This document shows positions 58,422 to 64,000 of a stretch of 64,000 nucleotides of DNA, in pieces. Numbering within the stretch: position 1 is the first letter of the stretch; every line of letters starts with the position of its first letter. This DNA is from Streptomyces clavifer (GTDB taxonomy: Bacteria; Actinomycetota; Actinomycetes; Streptomycetales; Streptomycetaceae), in NCBI GenBank assembly GCA_014651175.1, contig BMWJ01000006.1, positions 248,001 through 312,000 on the forward strand, given 5' to 3'. The notes below the pieces were generated by a model. The model ran no database searches, had not been told where the DNA came from, and saw only the letters and a program-made list of their open reading frames with translations. The position numbers were made by a program, and so were the translations under genes.

Positions 58422-59689
58422 CAGGTCACTCCCAGTGCGGCTGCCGCCTCGGCACCGGAGCGGCAGCCGTCCTCGTGGAAGCCCCAGCCGTGGTACGCCC
58501 CGGCGTAGGCGGTGACCGGCCCGGAGAGGGCGGGCAGCCGTGCCTGGGCGGCGACCGATTCCGTGGTGAAGACGGGGTGTTCGTAGACCATGCGGGCCCG
58601 GACGAGGTCCGGGTCGACCCGGTCGGCGCCGTTCAGCGTGACGACGAACCGCTCGGGGGCGTCCAGCCGCTGGAGCCGGTTCATGTCGTAGCTGACGGTG
58701 ACCCGGTCGGCGTCGGCCGTGCAGGACGGCATCAGGTAGTTCCAGGAGGCCGCGGCCCCCCGGCTGCGCGGCAGCAGGGTGGTGTCGGTGTGCAGGAGTG
58801 TGGGGTTGCGGGAGTAGCGGAACGCCCCGAGTGTGCGCCGTTCCTCCTCGGTGGGGTCGGCGAGCAGCCGGAGCGCCTGGTCGGGATGGGTGGCGATGAC
58901 CACCTCGTCGTACTCCTGCGTGGCGCCGTCCTCGGTGACGATCTCCACGCCGTCGCCGTGCCGGCGCACGGCCCGTACGGGGGTGGACGTGCGTACGGAG
59001 TGGACCTGCTTGACGACGCGGTCGACGTAGGAGCGCGATCCGCCGGTGACGGTCCGCCAGACCGGGGACCCGCCGATCGAGAGCATCCCGTGGTGGTCCA
59101 GGAAGCGGAACAGGTAGCGGGCCGGGTAGCGCGTCGCGGTCACCGGATCGCAGGACCAGACCGCGGAGACCACCGGCGTGAGGAAGTGGGCCGTGAAGTA
59201 CGGGGAGAAGCGGCCACGGGCGGCGAACTCCCCCAGGGTCATGACCGCCGTGCCGGGGTCCTGGGCGAGGAGCGCCCGCGCCGCCCGGTGGAATCGGAGC
59301 ACTTCGGCCAGCATCCGCAGGTACCGGCCGCGCAGGACGAGACCGGGCCGGGCGAACAGCCCCGCGGCTCCCCGGGCACCGGCGTACTCGAGGCCGCAGC
59401 CCTCGCAGCGCACGGACATGCTCATCTCGGACTCCTGGGTGGCCACACCCAGTTCGTCGAAGAGCCGGAGCAGATGGGGGTACGTGCGCCGGTTGTGCAC
59501 GATGAAGCCCGAGTCGACGGAGTGCGTGCTGCCGTCCGACGCGGTCAGGTCGTGGGTGTGCGCGTGGCCGCCGACGCGCTCGTCGGCCTCGTGGAGCGTC
59601 ACGTCCCGGGCCCTGCCCAGGACATGCGCGGCCGTCAGCCCCGCCACCCCACTGCCCACCACGGCTGTGCGCCGCCGCTGCGTCGTCAT
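58418..59689 (-). CDS. FAD-dependent amine-oxidase-like oxidoreductase
   Basis: A 423-residue flavoprotein with the N-terminal dinucleotide fold TAVVGSGVAGLTAAHVLG, then VTLHEADERVGGHAHTHDL, the family segment DSGFIVHNRRTYPHLLRLFD and a C-terminal TAYAGAYHGWGFHEDGCRSG closing the FAD site. It heads the lipid operon and probably works on fatty acyl chains (desaturation or reduction next to the methyltransferases). ATG at 59689 with GAGGAGGA upstream is preferred to an earlier in-frame start at 59710. A SigK-type promoter lies 60-90 bases upstream. Confidence 0.9.
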   Translation of the reverse strand: MTTQRRRTAVVGSGVAGLTAAHVLGRARDVTLHEADERVGGHAHTHDLTASDGSTHSVDSGFIVHNRRTYPHLLRLFDELGVATQESEMSMSVRCEGCGLEYAGARGAAGLFARPGLVLRGRYLRMLAEVLRFHRAARALLAQDPGTAVMTLGEFAARGRFSPYFTAHFLTPVVSAVWSCDPVTATRYPARYLFRFLDHHGMLSIGGSPVWRTVTGGSRSYVDRVVKQVHSVRTSTPVRAVRRHGDGVEIVTEDGATQEYDEVVIATHPDQALRLLADPTEEERRTLGAFRYSRNPTLLHTDTTLLPRSRGAAASWNYLMPSCTADADRVTVSYDMNRLQRLDAPERFVVTLNGADRVDPDLVRARMVYEHPVFTTESVAAQARLPALSGPVTAYAGAYHGWGFHEDGCRSGAEAAAALGVTW

Positions 59690-59749
59690 GCGTGTTCCTC
59701 CTCGTGTCACACGGCCGTCCGGGCCTTGCCGGAGAGCCGCTCAGAGGTC

Positions 59750-59777
59750 ATTCGGTGCAGGTCGGCCCGCGGATTGG
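59750..59777 (-). promoter_or_regulatory. SigK-type promoter of the lipid operon
   Basis: On the minus strand CCAATCC (59771-59777), 15 bases, CCGAAT (59750-59755): the same boxes and spacing as before sigK. Expected start point about 59743. Confidence 0.7.
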
Positions 59778-59811
59778 CCGTGCGGAGAAATTCCTTCGAT
59801 CGAGTGAGCGA

Positions 59812-59839
59812 CCAATCCGCCGGGCGCCCGGCGTCGAAC
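59812..59839 (+). promoter_or_regulatory. SigK-type promoter of the molybdopterin oxidoreductase-fasciclin operon
   Basis: CCAATCC (59812-59818), 15 bases, TCGAAC (59834-59839). The GTG start of the gene at 59847 is eight bases on, so the transcript is probably leaderless. Confidence 0.65.
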
Positions 59840-59846
59840 TCCCGGT

Positions 59847-61475
59847 GTGAGAACAGACCGATACGTTTCGCAGAAGCACGGGGCCTCCGGGTCCCGGCGA
59901 TCCCGCTGGGCACGTGCCTCGTGCGCCGCGCTCAGCGGTCTGATCGCCGGGTTCACGGCCCTGTGCGTCGCCGAACTCGTCGCGGCCGCCGTACGCCCCG
60001 AGGCGGGTCCGGTCACGGCGGTGGGCGGGGCGGTCATCGACCGCACTCCCGCGGCCGTCAAGGACTTCGCCGTACGGAATTTCGGCACCGACGACAAGCT
60101 GGTCCTGCAGCTCGGGATCCTGGTCCTCCTGGCGCTCTTCGCCATGGCGGTGGGGGTCCTCGCGCTGCGGCACCGGTGGAGCGGCGCTGCGGCCGTACTG
60201 GTCTTCGGCGTGGTCGGGGCAGTCGCCGCGGCCGGGCGGCCGGAAGGCCGCCCGGCCGACGCGCTGCCTTCGGTCGTGGGCGCGCTGGTGGCCGCGGGAG
60301 TGCTGTATCTCCTGGCCGCACGGCTGGCCCCGGCACCCGTTCCGCCTCCCGCGGCTGGGGAGACGGACGGCGGGGTGCAGGGCGCCTTCGACCGCCGCGG
60401 CTTCGTGGTCGCGGCGACCACCGCAGCGGCGGCCTCGGCCGGTGCGGGGCTCCTGGGCCGTCGGCTCCAGGCGTCCCGACTGGCCGGGGTCTCCGCCTCT
60501 CGCGAGGGAGTCACGCTCCCGGCGCCGGCCTCGCCCGCACCGGCGATACCGGACGGCGTCGATCTGGGAATCCGGGGACTGAGCTCCTTCGTCACTCCGA
60601 ACAAGGACTTCTACCGGGTGGACACCGCGCTGGTGGTCCCCCGCGTAGACGCGGGCCGGTGGCGGCTGCGGATCCACGGCGAGGGGGTCCCACGCCCCGT
60701 CACCCTCGGCTTCCAGGACCTTCTGCGACGTGAGCTCGTCGAGCGGGACATCACTCTGACCTGCGTGTCCAACCAGGTGGGCGGGCCCTACGTGGGCACC
60801 GCCCGGTGGATCGGCGTACGACTGGCCGATCTGCTGAGCGAGGCCGGGGTGAAGCCGCCGTCGAAGGGCGGCCCGGCGGATCAGATCGTGGCGCGTTCCG
60901 TGGACGGCATGACGATCGGCACGCCGGTCGAGGAGGTCATGGACGGCCGCGACGCACTGCTCGCGGTCGGCATGAACGGCGAACCCCTGCCGTTCGACCA
61001 CGGTTTCCCCGTCCGGATGGTCGTCCCAGGTCTGTACGGGTACGTCTCGGCCTGCAAGTGGATCCGGGACATCGAGCTCACGACGTTCGACGCGTACGAC
61101 GCCTACTGGGTGAAGCGCGACTGGTCGCGCGAGGCTCCGGTCAAGACCCAGTCACGCATCGACACACCCCGCCCCTTCGCTTCCCCGCGTGCGGGGACCG
61201 TGCCGGTCGCCGGCGTCGCCTGGGCCCAGCACCGGGGCATCGCCCGGGTGGAGGTCCGGGTGGACGGCGGCGCGTGGCACACGGCGCGGCTGGCCGCCGA
61301 GGCCGGCCGCGACACCTGGCGCCAGTGGGTGTGGGAGTGGCCCGCCACGACCGGCCACCACACCCTCGAGGTCCGCGCGACGGACCGTACCGGCGCCACC
61401 CAGACCGACGAGCGGGTCGGCACCGTGCCCGACGGTGCGACCGGATGGCACTCGGTGGTGGTCGACGTGACCTGA
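59847..61475 (+). CDS. Membrane-bound sulfite-oxidase-type molybdopterin oxidoreductase
   Basis: A 542-residue protein with four transmembrane helices (about 25-48, 88-108, 113-133, 148-168), a further hydrophobic/Arg segment near 190-215 and then an extracellular molybdenum domain: SSFVTPNKDFYRVDTALVVP, TLTCVSNQVGGPYVGTARWI (Cys ligand of Mo), PFDHGFPVRMVVPGLYGYVS and KWIRDIELTTFDAYDAYWVK, with a C-terminal Mo-co dimerisation domain. Such enzymes reduce or oxidise sulfur compounds such as methionine sulfoxide in envelope proteins. It fits the redox role proposed for SigK regulons. Confidence 0.9.
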   Translation: MRTDRYVSQKHGASGSRRSRWARASCAALSGLIAGFTALCVAELVAAAVRPEAGPVTAVGGAVIDRTPAAVKDFAVRNFGTDDKLVLQLGILVLLALFAMAVGVLALRHRWSGAAAVLVFGVVGAVAAAGRPEGRPADALPSVVGALVAAGVLYLLAARLAPAPVPPPAAGETDGGVQGAFDRRGFVVAATTAAAASAGAGLLGRRLQASRLAGVSASREGVTLPAPASPAPAIPDGVDLGIRGLSSFVTPNKDFYRVDTALVVPRVDAGRWRLRIHGEGVPRPVTLGFQDLLRRELVERDITLTCVSNQVGGPYVGTARWIGVRLADLLSEAGVKPPSKGGPADQIVARSVDGMTIGTPVEEVMDGRDALLAVGMNGEPLPFDHGFPVRMVVPGLYGYVSACKWIRDIELTTFDAYDAYWVKRDWSREAPVKTQSRIDTPRPFASPRAGTVPVAGVAWAQHRGIARVEVRVDGGAWHTARLAAEAGRDTWRQWVWEWPATTGHHTLEVRATDRTGATQTDERVGTVPDGATGWHSVVVDVT

Positions 61476-61547
61476 CCACACCTCCGGCCCGCCGGACCAC
61501 CCGCTCCTTTCCCCCTGTTGTACCGACAATCCATTCAGGAGAACACC

Positions 61548-62192
61548 ATGAACACCCGTCACCTCCGCCGCGTCGCCGTCGCCGTGTCCGCCGCCGCCCT
61601 GCTGCCGCTGGCCCTGACCGCATGCTCCGGCGACTCCGACACCTCCGCGTCGGGCTCCGGTGCGGACAAGGCCGCGTCGAGCGCTCCGGCCGAGGAGACC
61701 GCGCCCGCGTCCATGGACGAGCCGTTCGGCCCGGGCTGCGCGACGGTCCCGAAGGACGGCGCGGGCTCCTTCGAGGGCATGGCGCAGGACCCGGTCGCCA
61801 CGGCGGCCTCGAACAACCCGGCCCTCTCCACGCTGGTCGCTGCCGTCAAGCAGGCCGGCCTCGTCGACACCCTGAACAGCGCCGAGAACATCACGGTGTT
61901 CGCCCCGACCGACGACGCCTTCGCCAAGATCCCGAAGGCCGACCTGGACAAGCTGCTCGCCGACAAGGCGGCGCTCACCAAGGTGCTCACCTCGCACGTC
62001 GTGGGCGAGAAGCTCGCGCCCGCGCAGCTGGACAAGGGCTCCTTCGACACCCTGGCCAAGACCCCGCTGACGACGTCCGGTTCGGACAAGTCGTACACCG
62101 TGAACGACTCCTCGAAGGTCGTGTGCGGCAACGTCCCGACGGCCAACGCCACGGTGTACATCGTCGACACGGTCCTGATGCCGGCGGCCTGA
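61548..62192 (+). CDS. Fasciclin-domain lipoprotein (MPT70/MPT83-like)
   Basis: A 214-residue secreted lipoprotein: signal ending LALTAC (lipidated Cys about residue 26), an Ala/Ser linker, GPGCATVP, then one FAS1 domain with NPALSTLVAAVKQAGLVDTL, NITVFAPTDDAFAKIP, LTSHVVGEKLAPAQL and ATVYIVDTVLMPAA. Two Cys (GPGCAT, KVVCGN) match the disulfide of mycobacterial MPT70/MPT83, the main SigK targets there. ATG at 61548 follows CAGGAGAA; the gene is 72 bases after the oxidoreductase, same operon. Confidence 0.93.
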   Translation: MNTRHLRRVAVAVSAAALLPLALTACSGDSDTSASGSGADKAASSAPAEETAPASMDEPFGPGCATVPKDGAGSFEGMAQDPVATAASNNPALSTLVAAVKQAGLVDTLNSAENITVFAPTDDAFAKIPKADLDKLLADKAALTKVLTSHVVGEKLAPAQLDKGSFDTLAKTPLTTSGSDKSYTVNDSSKVVCGNVPTANATVYIVDTVLMPAA

Positions 62193-62203
62193 TGCACTGA
62201 TGC

Positions 62204-62250
62204 GGGGCCGGTTGTGCTCGTACGCTGACCGTATGAGCACAACCGGCCCC
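62204..62250. terminator. 20-bp hairpin spanning the next promoter and start codon
   Basis: Left arm 62204-62223 and right arm 62231-62250 pair over 20 positions with one G-U, 7-base loop. It begins 12 bases after the fasciclin stop, so it can terminate that operon. It also covers the -10 box (TACGCT, 62221-62226) and the ATG (62233) of the following gene. Confidence 0.7.
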
Positions 62251-63243
62251 GAGGGCCCCGTCCATGGGACGCACGGCACGGGCAACGCGGCCCGGAGCGA
62301 CCGGGCGGCCGGGGCGGTGACCGGCTCCGCGGCCGGTGACGCACTGGGCGCCCCCTTCGAGTTCGGGGCGCCCGGTGTGTTCTCCGCCCGCTTCCCGGAC
62401 GGCGTGGGGACGCTGTGCGGGGGCGGCGGCTGGGATCCGGGCGAGGCCACGGACGACACACAGATGGCCGTGCTCGTCGGGGAGTCGCTCCTGGACAACG
62501 ACGGCCTCGAACTCCCCGACGTGTTCGCCCGGTTCCGGCGGTGGGCAGCCGCAGAACCCAAGGACATAGGGCTGCAGACCGAGGACGTCCTGACGAGCGG
62601 GGACCCCTGGGACCTGGCCGCCGCACTGCACTTCCAGATCAACGCGCATGCCGCGGGCAACGGTTCACTGATGCGGGCGACCACGTCGGCGGTGTACTTC
62701 GCGCGACAGGGTCGGACGGCGACCATGGACGCCGCCCGCCGCATCGCCGCCCTGACCCACGGCGACCGGGCGGCGTGGGAGGGCACCGCCGTCTTTCACG
62801 AGCTGGTGCGTGTCGCCCTCGACGGGGACGACCCCCTCACCGCCGTGCCGGCCGCCCTGGCCGAGGTGCATCCCGCCCACCGGGCCCGCTGGGCGGCCGT
62901 GCTCGCACCGGACTGGCATCCGGACGACGCCACCGAGTTCAACGGCGCGGTGTGGCCGTGCCTCGGCACCGCGCTCTGGGCACTGCGCACCACGTCCGGC
63001 TTCGAGAGCGCACTCGCCGCGGCGGTCGACGTGGGCGGCGACACCGACACGGTGGCGGCGGTCACCGGCGGACTGGCGGGAGCGGTGTACGGCCTGGGCG
63101 CCGTGCCGGAACGCTGGACGCGTGACCTCCACGTGCCGCTCCCGGGGTACGGGGGCCGGGTCCTGCGAACCGCCGACCTGGTGTCCCTGGCCCTCCGCCT
63201 TGACGGATCCGCAGGATTCGACCACCCGAACAACTACACATAA
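62233..63243 (+). CDS. ADP-ribosylglycohydrolase family protein
   Basis: A 336-residue DraG-like enzyme: AAGAVTGSAAGDALGAPFEF, the metal-binding TDDTQMAV, AHAAGNGSLMRATTSAVYFA, ALTHGDRAAWEGT and DVGGDTDTVAAVTGGLAGAV give both magnesium-binding clusters. It removes ADP-ribose from proteins or from small metabolites. ATG at 62233 lies seven bases after a TACGCT -10 box, so it is probably leaderless, starting inside the hairpin 62204-62250. Confidence 0.93.
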   Translation: MSTTGPEGPVHGTHGTGNAARSDRAAGAVTGSAAGDALGAPFEFGAPGVFSARFPDGVGTLCGGGGWDPGEATDDTQMAVLVGESLLDNDGLELPDVFARFRRWAAAEPKDIGLQTEDVLTSGDPWDLAAALHFQINAHAAGNGSLMRATTSAVYFARQGRTATMDAARRIAALTHGDRAAWEGTAVFHELVRVALDGDDPLTAVPAALAEVHPAHRARWAAVLAPDWHPDDATEFNGAVWPCLGTALWALRTTSGFESALAAAVDVGGDTDTVAAVTGGLAGAVYGLGAVPERWTRDLHVPLPGYGGRVLRTADLVSLALRLDGSAGFDHPNNYT

Positions 63244-63331
63244 GGGTCATATAAGAGCACACTGGTCAGGAGAGCTGATGGCCGTGATCCTGACAGCGGC
63301 CGCTCCAGCAAGTGCGAAGGAGACCATCCTC

Positions 63332-63775
63332 ATGAGTAACATCTCGCACACCGGGAGGGACATCTCCGCCCACCCCGATGCCGAAGAAATGCGGGCGCGC
63401 CACGACCGTGTGGTCAGCGGACGCCGCACCACGGCAGGCGCCGACGCACCGGTGTTCCTGCTCGGTCTGTACTGCGCCGTCTCGCCGTGGGTGCTCCACT
63501 TCACCGCGAGCCAGCCCTCCCTCGTGACACACAACCTGGTCATCGGAATCGCGATCGCCGTGCTGGCACTCTGCTTCACCGCCATGCCCGAGCGGATGAC
63601 CGGGATGAGCATCGCCATCGTCGCCCTGGGCGCGTGGCTCGTCGTGTCGACGTGGGTCGTGGGCCAGAGCCCGGACATGGGCGTCATCCTCAACAACGTC
63701 ATCGTCGGTGGTCTGGCGATCGTGCTGGGGGCGGCCTGCGCGGGACTTTCGATGAAGAACAGCAAGAAAACCTGA
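63332..63775 (+). CDS. SPW-repeat membrane protein
   Basis: A 147-residue membrane protein with four helices from about residue 40. The SPW motif is in LYCAVSPWVLHFTAS; a second half (LGAWLVVSTWVVGQSPDMG) has a degenerate version of it. Function unknown; such proteins are common small membrane proteins in actinobacteria. ATG at 63332 has AAGGAG nine bases upstream. Confidence 0.88.
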   Translation: MSNISHTGRDISAHPDAEEMRARHDRVVSGRRTTAGADAPVFLLGLYCAVSPWVLHFTASQPSLVTHNLVIGIAIAVLALCFTAMPERMTGMSIAIVALGAWLVVSTWVVGQSPDMGVILNNVIVGGLAIVLGAACAGLSMKNSKKT

Positions 63776-63793
63776 CGGAAGGACACACGGAGA

Positions 63794-63830
63794 AGTGGCC
63801 ACGGGCGCGCTCGGCGCGCCGGTGGCCACT
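63794..63830. terminator. 17-bp hairpin terminator
   Basis: Arms 63794-63810 and 63814-63830 pair with one mismatch, loop TCG, between the SPW gene and the minus-strand gene that leaves the window. Confidence 0.75.
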
Positions 63831-63871
63831 CCTTCGTTCGCCGCGTCCGCACATCCCGGCGGAACGCCGGC

Positions 63872-64000
63872 TCATCCCACGGAGCTGTACGCCACCACGC
63901 CCCGCAGCACCGCGTCGACGGCCTTGTGCGCGTTCTTCGCCACCGAACTCCCGTCCCGCGGCGCGGCGGCCGCGATCTGGCCGAGCACGTCGATGACCTG
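63872..64000 (-). CDS. Unrecognised protein, C-terminal 42 residues (partial)
   Basis: A minus-strand frame enters from the right edge and stops at 63872-63874. The visible tail is QVIDVLGQIAAAAPRDGSSV followed by AKNAHKAVDAVLRGVVAYSS and VG. It is helical and coding-like, ends next to a terminator, and has no stop to the window edge; I cannot assign it to a family. Confidence 0.6.
   Translation of the reverse strand, partial: QVIDVLGQIAAAAPRDGSSVAKNAHKAVDAVLRGVVAYSSVG

Overview
The window is about 72% GC chromosomal DNA from a Streptomyces or very close actinomycete. The evidence is codon bias, many GTG starts, 4-base GTGA/ATGA gene overlaps, an IdeR/DmdR-type iron box, and a gene order that, as far as I remember it, follows the Streptomyces coelicolor core around pheST, infC-rpmI-rplT and the glnA4 cluster. 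I see no tRNA, rRNA, CRISPR, integrase, transposase or antibiotic gene cluster.

Layout. 1-4.5 kb: the 3' end of a 3-hydroxyacyl-CoA dehydrogenase gene, then a cold-shock module on the minus strand (CspA-like protein, DEAD-box helicase, CBS protein, SCO5918-like protein), then a second, frameshifted copy of the same dehydrogenase 3' end. 4.5-16 kb: translation core (NUDIX, TPR regulator, pheT-pheS, sensor kinase, SpoU methyltransferase, rplT-rpmI-infC with an ATC start, DUF1844, SseB). 16-21 kb: cell-envelope genes (beta-lactamase-like serine hydrolase, mycosin-like protease with a coupled membrane protein, PLP aldolase). 21-30 kb: a nine-gene operon for uptake and flavin-dependent breakdown of a probable organosulfur compound, headed by a 24-residue Cys-containing leader peptide. 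30-34.5 kb: DsbA-like protein, Rrf2 regulator, cupin, and a TetR/MFS efflux pair with a 34-bp perfect operator. 35-41 kb: gamma-glutamylation (ethanolamine-type) catabolism with glnA4, aldehyde dehydrogenase, short-chain dehydrogenase, FadR-type regulator and amidase. 41-48 kb: LysR/TDT exporter, metal-receptor/XRE pair, and a betaine ABC transporter whose permease is fused to two binding domains. 48.5-52.7 kb: 5'-3' exonuclease, siderophore-interacting protein, MerR with two membrane proteins.

52.7-62.2 kb is the most coherent regulatory unit: an ECF sigma factor of SigK type with its anti-sigma, a five-gene minus-strand lipid operon (FAD oxidoreductase, DUF1365, two cyclopropane synthases, DUF1295) and a molybdopterin oxidoreductase-fasciclin operon. 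All three transcription units carry the same promoter pattern, CCAATCC-N15-(C/T)CGAA(T/C), so the sequence itself predicts a compact autoregulated SigK regulon that mirrors the gene content of the mycobacterial one. The window closes with an ADP-ribosylglycohydrolase, an SPW membrane protein and the 3' end of an unrecognised gene.

Limits: everything was read by eye. Family calls rest on motifs and remembered homologues, starts on ribosome-binding sites, overlaps and promoter spacing.
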